This document shows positions 21,551-34,850 of a stretch of 64,000 nucleotides of DNA, in pieces. Position 1 is the stretch's first letter; every line of letters starts with the position of its first letter. A model generated the notes under the pieces. It made no database searches and had not been told where the DNA came from. It worked only from the letters and a program-made list of their open reading frames with translations. Origin of the DNA: Otis tarda (lineage: Eukaryota; Chordata; Aves; Otidiformes; Otididae). The translations under genes and the position numbers were made by a program. The stretch is from positions 50,765,963 through 50,829,962 of the forward strand of contig CM048554.1 in the NCBI GenBank assembly GCA_026413225.1, given 5' to 3'.

Positions 21551-24500
21551 ATTAAAATAGATATGGCTTTCCAGGCACGGTCTCTATCCTCACCAACATC
21601 GCTTTCCCTTTTAAGGAGTTAACTCCCCCCAATATTAGTGAAACCTATGAATGTTAAAATCAAAATAAGAATGCATCTTTATAAGACTCCTACTTTAAAT
21701 CCAGCATGTTCACTGACAGGAGTGCCAAGGAATCTACAGGTTTTGTTACTGCATAGAACCACTCAACAAATAAAACTAAAGCCATCCAGCGCATTGTAAT
21801 GAAAAGGATGTAATCCATTTGAAGATCTGCTTCTTCCCAATGTGCTTTACTGTGAGAAAGAGTAGCTACAGGAAGAATAAAATTCAATTCTCAACTATAT
21901 GCAAGGTTAACAACTGATGACAACACTTTTTTTTTTAGCAGAGGATGCAGCAGTACACACTGATTCAGTTTTTTATCCTGTACAATGAATTATATGAGAC
22001 TTTCCTGCATTTGCTGTACGCGAACTATTTTCCTGATATGTTATACAAACATGTATTTCTGCTTGCTGATGGTAAAAGGCTTCTCTGCCAAATATAGTGT
22101 CTCTCTGAAGCAGTATTTACGTAGCTTTTACAGGAACAGTTTGGACAGGCGGTAAGATGTAGCAGCATCTTACAAGGATTTAATAATAAGCCCTTTATTT
22201 TACATTAAGCTACGTGTACATGTTTTTATGCACTGTATGAGGTAAAAACCTTTATTGTTTTAGACAGTCTGGACAGTTCCAGCAACTCAAATTGAGAAAT
22301 ATGACCACTGATTTGGAAGAAGTATACATTTGCATTTCGCTAATGTCCCTTCTCTAGGCTGAGAATGCAGTAATTCCTGTGGAATACTCACAGGTTTACC
22401 TCTCTCAACATACACAGAGCAGAGCAATGCCACTAAATCTGACTCAATTAAGGATTTTACAGAGTTATTGCTTCTTATCAGTACCCAGCATTGTTTACAA
22501 AGCATTCTCCATTCTTGGAAATCTTCAAGACATGATCTGGCCTTGAAGAATCTGAACCAGCCCCTTTTTCTGTTTGTTTGTAACTCCTCATCTAAATACA
22601 ATTAGCCTAGTGCAATTATACCACTCGCTAGACTGGAAGCCAAATGACGGAAAAAGCAAGACTGGTTAGGAGTAGGAGAAGGGATGAAGTTTACAATGTA
22701 TGGAAAACAAACGAGCCAATATTTCCAAGAGCCTCCTGCAGTGATGCAGATACTTCCACTAAAAGTAAACTCCCGTCAACACAAAGGAAGCTGAAGTTGG
22801 CCAAGAAGACTCTGAAAGTCTCAGCATTGATGGAAAAATCACCAGGTGGCACTGTTACATATTGTCATAAAAATTTACACCTGTTCACAGTTTTCTACTG
22901 GGTGGGTGAACCTTTGGGGTAGAAATGTTGGCCATGAGAAGGGTCCTGTTTGCTGCTGGCCTGCGCTGTTCCAGACCAGAGCTGGCTCCAGAGGCAGGGC
23001 TGCTCCTGGCCAGAGGTGCTGGGAACACTTTGTGCTGCTTCGGACCTCACCTTGTCCAGGACAACCCAGGGCATATTCCACACACCCCATGCAGGTTTCC
23101 ATTTTCCAGATGATCTATTAAGCCAACATCATGAATTGGTAAAAGGATGAACTGATAAACCAGGAAGGAATATATTTTTCCTTGAATAAATGAAGTTAGA
23201 AAACCTGGACACAACAGGAAATGTTAGGGGGGAAAAAAAAAAAAAGAAAAAAAAGCATGAGACAAAGGATGGAGTGACATTCAGGACACAGTAAGCTGGA
23301 AGTCATTCTCAGGATTAGAGACATTGCCAAAGCAGCATATTAACAGGAATAGGAGAGAAACAGAAACATGAAAATGGATCAATCATGATTCATTGTAGCT
23401 CACAGCTGATTCCTTTCCCCCTGCCTCACTGCAAAGTAGCAGCACTCAGAGATTTTTCTGATTTTTGAAGCTACTTGGGAAGGTCTGTTGTTTCACTTGT
23501 TTCACTTACAAAAATATAAATAAGAAAGAAAAAAAAAGAAACCTAAACCTTACAATGTTTTAACTCTTTCTGTTTTTTTTTTCAAGCTGTATTACTCCTG
23601 TATGGGTGGATAATGGTCTTCAATAATCATTTGAAAGCCCACTCTTTCCATCTACAGTAATTCTTATACAGAAAAAAAAATCCCTGTCAATCATGGTCAT
23701 ATGGTTAGAAAACTAGTTAAGAGAGACAAGTGCTAAGTAAAAAATTAAATGTCCTTTTCTTAAATTAATTTGATAACAATCTTCTGATTTTCTAACTGTC
23801 TTGTTCAAAGAGAGTTTTCCATGCCACTTTCCATCCAGTTGTTTTTTTTCCTGTTTTATTTTTATAAGAGAAATAGTAGGCTGCAAGCCAGTCCTTTTTG
23901 TCCAGAGATCAGAGAGTCTTTCTAAAGATCTGGCATTCCAAAACACACCTCATTTGGTCTCATCCTTTTCCTTCTCCTAACTCAGTATCATAGTTATATT
24001 CTGTACACTCAGATGTTTGCGGACTGTGCAGCTTGTCAGGATGCAGCATATGTTTAACCTAAAATAGCTTATCTGAACTTAAAGGCAACACAAGCCATGG
24101 GCCATACCAATCACATTAGATTGTCCCTTCCTAATGGGAAAATCTCTCCTTCTCTAGCTTTCCAAATTAATTAATGTCTGAATGGTCTAAACGATGTCAA
24201 GTAGCAGAAGAACGAAGGTAGCTTGTTTACTCTGAGACACCATCTCAAATCCAGCATGAGGTAAGGCTACGCATTGCAAAGAAAATGTCACCTCCCTTAC
24301 TCAGAATGAGATGGCTGTGACTGAACGGGTTTCACCATTAACTAATTTCTCATGGCTAGAAAAAGCCTCCCAAATCCAAAAGAGTACATAGCAAGGAATC
24401 ACTGCAGGTCTGCATTATGAGAATATATAACATTTTGCATTATAATTACCTGAAAAACCACTACATGGAGCCTATTGCTCCTGAAAGCCAAATATGTGAT

Positions 24501-26219
24501 TTTCTTTGTTCTAAGTACTCATTTGTAACACTGAAAAGTAATTTTAAAATAGTCAAGAACTTCCTTACTATACAGCCTTGGATCCATCATTTCCATTAAC
24601 AGTTAAAGTTTACCTGCTTTTTCTACATTTCCCTTTTCCCTGTTTAGGTGCTTAAACTGCATGGTGGGTATCAGCATTTGATTAAAAGAGCATTGTCAAG
24701 AATTGCAATTTAGGCACTTTGCGAAGGAATCATAATGTAGCCAATAACCTAGGTGTTACAGGCAGCAGAGTAGCCTGAGGTTCACTCTTCTAATAGAAAG
24801 AGTTATAGTCTATTTACTAGACAGCCTTAATTTGCCATCTGAATGGAATTAATTCATTAGTTAAATCAGCGCTCAACACCATTTGTTACCTTTAAGTAAC
24901 ATCACTGAAATTTAAATGAGAAGAATGTGTAAACAGTTAATAAGATGAGAAAATAAGTCTCGTGAAAGAAGGGATATATATATACTTTGCTACCTGATAA
25001 AGGGAAGGAAAAAAACCTCAGCCCTGTCTCAGCAGCTAATATCTCCATGCATGTTCCATTTTTTCAGTTATGTTTGAGATCTACCTTCACCTTACTCTAG
25101 CTCTCTTCACTTTGCAAAATATTCTTGAGGACCAGAATCTCAGCTGTGAATAATAGAGCAAGAATCAAAATAAGAAAAGGAAATAAAGAAAAGTGAAGGG
25201 CAGTGTTTTTAATGTATATATTCCCAATGTGTATATAAAACAATAAATTAAAACATCTTTAAAAATAATTTGTTTCAAGAAAATTCTTTTCAGATTAATT
25301 TTAAATAAAATATCTCATATGCTCATATCCCATATTTACTTAGTGAGTAATCACTGAAATCCCTACATATTCATGCTGGTTATTACAGAAATTAGACAGA
25401 ATGCATAGAGAAAATTTCTGAGATACATTTAGGTTTTTCTTTCTCAATAAAGTGCACCACAAAGGGAATAAAGAAATTCTTTACCCAAATTAATAGTGAA
25501 TTATTTTGTCATGAGAATAGAAGTTTATATTTATTTAAATGAAAGCACATAAATTGTTCTTGACAAGAAAAACAAAGCTAGCCTTAGGCAGTATTTTCAT
25601 TATAGAAAAAGGCACATGTCCATGAATATCTAGTATAATATTAACAAAACCTGTTCAATTAGCTATGCATGTGCCATTGTTATGAATATTTATTTGCATT
25701 GCAGCTAAGTAACACTGATACTCTTTTTTCAGCCTGTTTAGAAATATAAAATGAAGTGAACATTACTGGTCTGTGGAGAACAATAAGACTTCTCCAGAGA
25801 CGTGGTCAGACGTAACATTTTTTATTAGGAGAACGTTCTTCTCTACTAGTTGTTCCATTGTTTTTCACACTGAAAATCTACTTGAGGAATTATAATTAAT
25901 TTTAAATAGATCATAGATCACAGATCTGTTTTGATCCAGTTGACAGCCTAATCTCATCTTTTCTGTAAAGAAAAGTTACTTATGTAAAGATAACCTAATG
26001 CATAAGTTCATTTTTTTCTGAAGTCAATTCACTTGAATTGTGTTCTAATTGGGTAAAGCTCCCTTTTTCATAAATATTTTTAAAATTCATTTTCTGGTAG
26101 AAAATATTGCAAAAGAGCAACCTTAAAGCAAAGGAAGCTTTACTGGTGTATACATACAGAAATCATTATACTTAGCCTTGATAGGTTTAAGAATCAGTTA
26201 GAAAGGTTGTAGCAGTACG

Positions 26220-26251
26220 AATATTTATGGTTACCAATATTTATGGTTACC
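26220..26251. repeat. Perfect 16-bp tandem duplication
   Basis: The unit AATATTTATGGTTACC occurs twice without a spacer or mismatch (26220-26235 and 26236-26251). The perfect match suggests a recent slippage event. Confidence 0.9.
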
Positions 26252-27304
26252 AAATCAGTATTAAGTATTATGTGACTTATGTCTCCCATTACAAAGAAGT
26301 TTTGAATATTAAGCATTTGTAATTAACTGCCTGTGAAAAACTGCAGACCAAAAGCCTACTTTGGCAAAAGTATGTTCATGTGATTAGTATGTTGTTCTGT
26401 ATGTGAATAAAAGTATTAGCTGCAGAACTTGCTCTAGGAAGAATTTCAAATAATGAATCTTACTCAGTATTAGAAACTGAAAAAGCAAAATTAATTGAAT
26501 AAATTTGTCCCATTTGTGACTACCAGAAAATAAACTTGAAACAAAATAGGTCAGAAACAATTACACATGGTCTCTTGAAATTTTATTGATCATTCTGTTT
26601 TCCATTCTACCACTCCAACAACCTTTTCCAAAATTCATTAAGGTCAGCAGGAATCATCCAGGTAGTGGATAAGCACTGATCACAGAAATATGGCAAGTCA
26701 CTGATTCTCCACTAAACTATTTCTGAATTACTTGGAGAAGAATCAGCTCTGTAAACTTTATCTAGATATTAATAATGTTTTCTTCTCAGAAGCACAATTG
26801 CATGCGCTACAAAAGTATGTATATGATATGTGTAAAGCAGGTCATCATTACAGTGTGTTTTGAAAAGGACAGAAATGGTGAAAAGTAAAATGTGGCATAA
26901 ATATATGACGCAACTGTAGTCTTGTTAACAAAAATTTAAAAAAATCAATTATACTTTAAGGTGGCTTAAAGGAGAGCAAACAGGCAAGTGGAAAATAAGG
27001 ACAGCAACAGGTAAGTGTATGGAAGATGATTTGCGCTCACACAGATACTGTTGATTTCTACATGATTTCACTTTAATCTCTTCCAGAGCACGGCTTGAGT
27101 AAGATATATTTTCTGTAGTTGATCTTGCAAGCATATACAACCCACCCTCCTCGGTAAAATATGACACTTTGCATAGTGACACAGTGTGAAAGAAAGGATA
27201 GTAAAATTTTAATAAAGTATTCCTCTAAGGAAGACTCTGATTTTAATATGTCCAGAATGAAGATAGTGAAAACAGAACATCTTGCAGCCCATGAGCTGAG
27301 CAGG

Positions 27305-27328
27305 AAAAAAAAAAAAAAAAAAAAAAAA
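27305..27328 (+). repeat. 24-nt poly-A tract
   Basis: An uninterrupted run of 24 A residues, the longest homopolymer I found in the window. No upstream retrocopy or polyadenylation signal at the expected distance is recognisable, so I treat it as simple sequence. Confidence 0.9.
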
Positions 27329-30300
27329 GTGACATGATCTGGATAGCTCTCAAAATTGAAGTCTCAACAGATCACAGTTTTGGAGACCACTGCCAAGAAG
27401 GATGCATGTTCAAACTTTTGTTATCTGTTAGAACATGAGCTGCTTGCCTTCTCCCTTTGCACGTGTCACACCAAATGTGTAGCACTGCCATCACACAAGT
27501 GATAGGAGTTATTATTGTAAATTGTATACGTTGTGTGTTGGTGATGAAATAGGAAGAGACAAGCACCAGAGTAATTTTGCTGGTAATTTCCTTTGATGAG
27601 ATATTTGCAAGTATAAAAGCAAGAAAAAGACAAGATACTAAATGATAGGGTTCTGGGAGAGTTAAAAGAAAGAGACTTCTGGTTAAACTAGACTTTATTC
27701 TGCTTAATACTAGATGCTATGTCTACCCAGCCAAACGATGGTGTGGTAGCAAAGCAGTAAGGATAGCTATGAAGATGTGGCAGCATAGACCTGAGCATGA
27801 ACCACACAAGCCCTCTGGGGACCCAGCACAGTGCTGCAGTTGCTGGCCCACAAAGGATCTGTGCCCACTGCATTTTTGCTGTTACCTGTACTAGCTAAAT
27901 TAAAGATAACATGTATATGCCTGATCCTATTATAATCACACAATCATTTGGCTGTGTGGGAACAGCTATCAGTGAGGTGCCTAGCACTTGGATGATGCAC
28001 ATCACACAAGAAGATCAATAGATATACTCAAGCGGCCGAAGTCAGATTCAGGATACAAAGTTCAAAACAGATTAGACCTGAAACTGAGCAGGGCCAGCGG
28101 GGCTAGGCAAGCACCAGCTGGCGGCACTATGTTCGGAGGACCATGGCCCCTAGGGACAGAGGGACTGGTAACAATGAAGGAGCATTTAGTCTGAATCAGC
28201 AACAAGAGTTTTTCATAAAAGGTTACAAAACTTGCCATTTGTGAAGAAAAAGCCTATAAAAGGGTGTTTATTTAGTGTGGGAAAGGTTTAAGACCCAATA
28301 AAAAAAAAATAAAAAGGAGCTGAGCAGGCAAACCTCAAGCTTAACCTCAACCCCTCTGCAGGCTGGAGCTCAGGGGTTCTCTGAAGTCACTTTAGTTTTA
28401 TCTCATCTTGTCACTGCAGAACAGCAACTGTGTTACCCCATGAAGGAAAGAGGAGCAAAGGAAGGTTGGAGGAGATTTTTGTTCATATTTTTCTTTCTCA
28501 AACTATAAAATTCCATTGTAGGTTTATTTTTACAACCCCGTAGATGGAAAGACAAGGTCTTGATTTGTTTGTAATCTGCTCACAGACCCATCATTCCCTG
28601 AGAGATAATCAGCTGCAAAATCCAGACCCAGCCACCTGCTTTTCCCCACTTGTCTACCAGAACTTCAAACATCTGCCTGGGAATTTGCATCAAGAAGAAA
28701 ACTATTTCTCAACACACTAAAATAGCATAGGAAGAGATGATCCCACAGTAATTGAATTCAGTGGTATAGATGTTTGCAGAGCCCACAGGTTTTACAGCTA
28801 AAATATGTTATTTAAGTATTTTGTAGCCAAAGGCTAAGAAGGTACCAGTCTTGTTTGAGGGTGATGAAAATGAGCTTTCTTCATTTCTTAGTGTTGGTGG
28901 CTGAGAGACCCTGTGAGTCACCTTAGACGTTTCTTGTCTTATTGAACACGCTGAACCCGGAAATTCACCAGATTTAACGTGGTGTCGAAAGCAGCCTGTG
29001 AATCCTGAAACTGAGTGTAAGAAGTGGCCTGAAACATGGCAACACCTAGGTTGAAGGGCTTCAACTACAGCTTTCTGGAAGCCTCGAGTCTCACTCAGGA
29101 TCTTCAAATGCAGAGCTCAACTGCGAGAAAGTACTACGGTAATGATTTGTTCAGTCAGCAGTGAAAAAACAGCTATAGAGAAAGCCGGATAGCTGGGTAG
29201 AAAAATTAAGAGACATTTATTATGCATGTTAAAATCAAACAGGACACGAGAAATCTAACCCACCAATCTGGTTTTTGGTATTCAGCTCTCACACAGGGAA
29301 CCTTTAATCTGATTGAACCTGTGTGGTAACTGTTTGTTTTTCCTGACTGGGAGTGCACATGTGTATATGATAGTATGATGGCAGCAGTCCAGGCTATTAA
29401 ATGGAGCACCTACATTCAATAAAAAGCAAACAATGGCATTAAGCCTTCTGTCGTTTCTGCTGTTAGACTGAATCTGAAGTTTTCAAAAGAACATAAGTTG
29501 CCATTTAAACATTAAAAGCCAATATATCTTTTAACTTCTAAATACTGAAGTCCTTTTCTTTGGTAGCTTATGAGCCTAAGCCACTTTGAATTTCAGAAAA
29601 ATCTCCTCTGCTGGATTTTTCCCTTTCCCTTTGTTCCTTTCGTTGTAGTCCAATATGTTGAGACACAAGGGCTGGTTTGAACAACAATTTCCCTAGAAAC
29701 CAGAATGCTGAAATACTTTCATCATTTGATGCAAAAGAGGGAATTGCACCAGTAGCATCCACCACAAACAGTCCATTCTATCACAGGCCAGCAGCAACCA
29801 TTTCAGCTGCTGGTAATGTATTTTCTAGCAGACTTCTGAATGGCCTGAAGCCTGGTCATTCCACTTGGAAAACAAGAGATTTTCAAAACTCTGTGCAGTA
29901 CTAGAATTACTGCATATATTTATATGCCATACTCAAGTACAACAAATTATACCTTATAGAACATATATGATTGCTAGGAATTGCATAACCTTCACTTTAG
30001 GCTTAAACAGTAAGTAATCTTTTCCACACTGCTCTGTCCCACCTTTTTTTTCCAAAGGAAAAGGAGAACAAACAAATATTTGGACTACCACAATAGCATT
30101 AATAAACATGAGAATGCAACAGCTAGTGTTATTCTACAGAAATGAATGAATAAATAAATAGACTATAAGCACTTTATTCTTCTCACATAATTTCTTCTCA
30201 GTGACATTATTGAACAGACTGTTGAAAACAAACATCGTTAAATGAGAAAAGAAGAGCAGGAGCCTGTCTAATTCCCCACTGCAACATTTTCCAATGACGA

Positions 30301-30944
30301 ATGCTCCCTAAATGGATTTAGCTTTTTGAAAAGAAGTCAGAGAGAAATTTGATGTGGCCCCCTGACCCCTGGTAAGCACATGTATCTTCACCTGTCACAT
30401 AACACACTGGCACTTGCTTACTTTTCAGCAAAGACTATTGATTTTGCTTATTGGCTGCAGGCTAGTCCATAAAGAACAAATTACAAAGTCAGAGGTCTAC
30501 AGTTAGCAATTGCTTGCATGATAACAGGGAACTCAGCACTATTCCCACAACACGGTATTAACATTCTCACAAATATGTGCAAACCTAAAACATACACTTC
30601 TGCTGTGAAGTCCTCCGTATTTCCAATGATACACGGCAAGTGAAACATGCAGTACATCCCATACCCTCGCCAGTGATCTAAAACTACAGGGATTTTTCCC
30701 CTGTACCTAATCTACGCTTGTGGTTTAAACAATTTCTTTAGAAAGAACAAAGAGAGAGAGGATTAAGCAATGGTTACATTCTGCTATTAAAAAGGGAAAA
30801 ATGTTTGACACAACCTACTGTTACTAACAATGTCTTCACCATGAAATTTTACACAAGAAAAGCCAACATTGTGACTTCTAAGAAATGTATCATTGTGCTA
30901 CTTCTTGGGAGTCATAATGAAATTTGTCTTTGCCCCTCCCTTAA

Positions 30945-31060
30945 CAGATGACCTTGGGGAAAAATAATTTGATTTTCTGCATCTTGCTTTCGTCTTCTGC
31001 AAAACAGGATACAATACTGTCCTCCACTGCTGAAGGGTCCATGCAAAAGACAGTACAGCC
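30945..31060 (+). mobile_element. Possible MIR-type SINE relic (plus strand)
   Basis: ATGACCTTGGGGAAAAATAATTTGATTTTCTG, split around 30948-30980, then GCATCTTGCTTTCGTCTTCTGC, AAAACAGGATACAATACTG and TCCTCC follow the MIR order: 'GTGACCTTGGGCAAGTCA..TTAA', 'CCTCAGTTTCCTCATCTGT', 'AAAATGGGGATAATA', 'CCTACC'. The tRNA-like 5' part is not visible. The relic is very old and the call moderate. Confidence 0.5.
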
Positions 31061-32675
31061 TGGCTTTTATTACTGAAATAGAAAAGGCATAAGAGAAGAA
31101 TCCCAGGTTAGCAACAAAATTGGAGAGTCTGAGATAGTTTCTGAAACCTCATTTTCATTTTTGGACCTTAAGTAATACCTGCACAATATAATAATTGCAG
31201 TTGTCTTTTAATACCCAGTCATACTGAATGCAAATATATACTGCTTATCTGACATATATTTTTTAGTAAAAGTCATAAGAACAACACAGAAGAGGCTGAT
31301 TTTCAAGCTTGAGAAATTTATGATAATTTCAAGTGGGAAATTATTAATGACAGATAATGAAAGTGAGGTATTTTTTAAACTTACTTCCCTAGAAAGGGCA
31401 GTTTTCTTAAATTTTTAAAGATGTTTTCCATGATACAGTGTAGTGATTCAGCAGGACTAACACACTAGATTTCAGAAACAATTTCATTTTCTAGAATATT
31501 TGATTGAGAGAAAGACTGGAAATTTCAAAGATGGCTTACAGCTGAGAATATTTGAAAATCCTAACTTGGTTCACTGCTGAAATCAAAGAGTTCGGGAAGA
31601 AAGAACAACAAAAAGCACTTTTGGAAACTCACAGTAAGTGTTGACTTAGTGTGTTTCTATAACAGACTTTTGCTTTGAGTTAACTGATCACCAATTAACT
31701 AGAACTAGTGAGTTTATTCGTAAATGCTAGTGCTGACACTTCCTAAATGTTTCGGTTTTATCCTAGGACCTAACATGGTAAGAGCCTAGAGGAATAAGCT
31801 ACAAAAAAGCCTGACAGGACAAAGTAATCTTGTGGAGTAATTTGTAGGGCAAACTCAAATCAATGATTTCCTAAGACATGGGCCCTCCATTGTGAATGCA
31901 CAGTCACCTGTGAGGGTCAAATGACACTCAGAAACAGGCAGCAATAATGCCTCATCAGACAGCAACAGTCACAACAAAGAAAAGCTCAGGACAATCCTTG
32001 GGAGAAACAGTCCCAAGGTTCGTTGGACTTCAGAGGTGGTGACAAATAATTTTTCATTGCTAAGAGACAGTTTCTGCTGTCTAGGATAGACAAGAAGGAG
32101 GTGTCTGTTTGAAAAGGCATGGGTATCCAAAACTGAACTGATTGTCTTAATTTGAGCCTATAATTCAAATCTCTCCTGACTCTGAGCCTTCACCTACATG
32201 GGAGACACGCACGTTACAACAGGAATCTCTACAGCTGCTCCGCCCTGCTCTGCTGCTGTCCTGACACCTAGAAATCAAGCGGAAATGTGCAGTGCCCTGA
32301 AAACAGTACACAGTCTCACGAATGAACAGTCTCTGGTGATTTGTAACACTGGAGAGGGAATACAACTTCTCCTATTGCAAAAGCGTCACCATGAAATAAA
32401 AAGAATAGAAATGACTGAAATGTACTTGAGCCACTTGGTTGTTATGTAAGATGCTCTGAACAAATCTCAGACCTTTTTTTTTACTTTAAAGAAAAAAGCA
32501 CAAAGTCTGCTCAGCCCTTTGTAATTACAGGTGCCAGCTCCTACTCTTCAGAAAAGATTCCAAGTGGTAGACCCTGTTAGTCCTGCTTGTCATCTGTGCT
32601 CCACAAAAGCAGTACAAGCTGACACTCCTGTGCTTAACATTTCGTCCAGTGTCTCATTTAAGACAGTGCACATTT
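31061..32675. other. Gene-free unique sequence
   Basis: No gene, RNA gene or recognisable repeat is seen. The open frames here are under 90 codons and overlap on both strands without domain signatures. Confidence 0.65.
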
Positions 32676-32905
32676 AGAATCATAGAATCATTTAGATTGG
32701 AAAAGACCTTTATCATCAAGTCTACCCATAAACCAAACATTGCCAAGTGCACCATTAAACCACATTCCTAAGAGCCACATGTATATGTGTTTTAAACACC
32801 CCCATAGATGGTGACTCAACCACTTCCCTGGGGAGCCTGTTCCAATGCTTGAGAACACCTCCAGTGAAAAAATTTTTCCCAATATCATATCTAAATTTTA
32901 CACTG
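32676..32905 (-). mobile_element. CR1 LINE 3' fragment, different subfamily (minus strand)
   Basis: It begins with the reverse complement of the CR1 terminus (AGAATCATAGAATCATTTAG), followed by the conserved block GGAAAAGACCTTTATCATCA and the stretch ACATTGCCAAGTGCACCATT that marks a subfamily distinct from the copies at 15 kb and 61 kb. The text then matches the end of ORF2, including the equivalent of 'CCACTTCCCTGGGGAGCCTGTTCCA'. It loses similarity near 32905 and is therefore 5'-truncated to about 230 bp. The neighbouring fragment at 50726-50813 belongs to the same or a close subfamily. Confidence 0.88.
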
Positions 32906-34000
32906 TTTATTAGTCATCTCCAAAAGGGAAATTCAACGTCACTTTGTACAGGAATCTCAGGTCCCCTTCTCTGGGTTCAACAGTGAGATCAACCTAAAAT
33001 TTGGGTCTTGCTGTGCCTGAACACTTTTACTGTGCCTAATCTGTAGTGCTAATGGTAACCACGTTTCTTTAGAAATACAGGTTCTGAGCCTTCCCATAAG
33101 AAAATCCTGAGTGAAAGACACATCATAGTTCACAGTTTTGGATGTCTTTGTCCAGGGCTACAGCCAAAACAATTCAGTGTTGCTGTGAATCCAAGATGGT
33201 AAAAGTGGCTTAGGCTACAACTACTATATTGAACACCAGAGGTAGAGAAGTCTTCAATAAGCATCATAAATCTACATATTGCAGAAGACAACCTTTCCAT
33301 TACCAGAACTTAGACTTCCCTTTTCATTACTACAGCTCACTTGCTTTCCTCTTTGATAACACAGTCTGGAGCCAAACATCAGTCAAATAACAGGAAACCA
33401 ATATGATACTGTGGATTGCATCTCTGTCTCTATTCTACAATTAAAAAAAAAATTGAACATGAAGGAGTTAGTAGTGGAGAAAGCAAGTATCTCTACTGAA
33501 AGGTAATGCAGAAACCAAGTAAGGAGAGACATACAGCTTCATATGTGAAATTGTTAGGGTACTGCCTGTTTCAGAGACCAAAGCAGCCCAGCGAGTTGCC
33601 CAAAATCTTTGACTTAAAAAGCTCTTAAGTTTTTCTGCTGCAGAGGGATTTTATGGCTTATACCTTCAAGGGTTTGTAAAATTTAAAAAAAAAAAAAAAA
33701 AAGGAGAAGGCTTACATTACAAATATTGAAGTTGAGATTATTATTTTCTCAAATGAATACAGATCCTGTGGCTGTAAGATGACCTACATTATCAGCAGAC
33801 ATGCAACGGAACAGCAACATGACAGCCTTTGATACAGCCAAAGAAGGGGATATGGCTGAAGAGAGGAGACCAGTTGACGTCTAAAGCCACTGACCTCCCT
33901 GGCAAATTTTCATAAGGATCTCTAGCCGCAGTGAGGAGCTCATAGTGCTCAGCAAGGAATGCTTGTAATTTGATTAAAGAAGAAAATTACCACCATGCAG
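32906..34000. other. Gene-free unique sequence between two CR1 copies
   Basis: No gene is recognised. An 18-nt A run lies at 33685-33702. Nothing else could be assigned. Confidence 0.65.
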
Positions 34001-34850
34001 TATCATAGAATGGTTTTGATTCAAAGGGACCTTAAAGATCATCTGGTTCTAACCCATCTGCCATGGGCAGGGACACCTTCCACTAGCCCAGGTTGCTCAA
34101 AGCCTCATCCAACCTGGCCTTGAACACTTCCAGGGATGGGACATCCACAGCTTCTCTGGGCAACCTGTTCCAATGCCTCACCACCCACACAGGAACGAAT
34201 TTCTTCCTTATATCTCATCTAAATCTACCCTCTTCCAGTTTGAAGGCCGTTAAACCTTGTCCTATCACTACATGCTTTTGTCAAAAGTCCCTCCCCATCT
34301 TTCTTATAAGCCCCATTTAAGTACTGGAAGACCGCTATAAGGTCTCCCCGGAGCCTCCTCTTCTCTAGGCTGAACAGCCCCAACTCTCTCAGCCTGTCCT
34401 CACAGGAGAGGCGCTCCAGCGCTCTTATCATCTTCACGGCCCTCCTCTGGACTCTCTCCAACTGGTCCATGTCCTTCTTATGTTGGGGGCACCAGAGCTG
34501 GACACAGTACTCCAGGTGGGGTCTCTCATGAGAGCAGAGCAGAGGAGTGGAATCACCTCCCTTAACTTGCTGATTATACTTTTGATGCAGCCCAGGATCT
34601 GGTCGGCTTTCCGGGCTGCAAGTGCAAACTGCAAGCTCATGTTGAGCTTCTCATCAACCAGCAGCCCCAAGTCCTTCTCCTCAGGGCTGCTCTCAATCCA
34701 TTCTCTGTCCAGCCTATATTTGTGCCTGGGATTGCCCTGACTCATATGCAGGACCTTGCACTTGGCCTGGTTGAACTTCATGAGGTTCTCACGGGCCCAC
34801 CTCTCCAGCCTGTCAAGGTCCCTCTGGATGGCATCCCTTCCCTCCAGTGT
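34001..34850 (-). mobile_element. CR1 LINE fragment with 3' end (minus strand)
   Basis: On the minus strand this copy starts inside the C-terminal part of ORF2, near the DRLERW and [12 protein letters not shown] region, and runs to the 3' terminus at 34001 (TATCATAGAATGG). ORF2 is broken: one frame covers 34781-34434 ([20 protein letters not shown], then [16 protein letters not shown]) and loses phase in the segment corresponding to [15 protein letters not shown] second frame (34470-34225) resumes with [20 protein letters not shown]. The reverse-transcriptase core is absent. Its first 140 bp after the 3' terminal segment match 7554-7690 almost perfectly. Confidence 0.92.

Larger units (their letters stand above)
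21551..30944. other. Gene-free AT-rich unique sequence
   Basis: No gene is recognised over about 9.4 kb. A GC-richer block at about 22920-23110 has overlapping short open frames but no domain. Other contents are a homopurine tract (23226-23255), a 24-nt A run at 27305-27328, a perfect 16-bp tandem duplication at 26220-26251, a SOX/POU-like site pair at 25675-25699, and a small CpG-bearing block at about 28030-28140 followed by A-rich sequence at 28299-28317. The part from 24900 to 26900 is especially AT-rich. Confidence 0.65.

Noticed and set aside
22920-23110. GC-richer block with several overlapping short frames
   Set aside because: Open in many frames on both strands but no domain or plausible exon; GC content alone removes stops.
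27305-27328. Poly-A tract as a processed pseudogene tail
   Set aside because: No polyadenylation signal or recognisable transcript sequence upstream.
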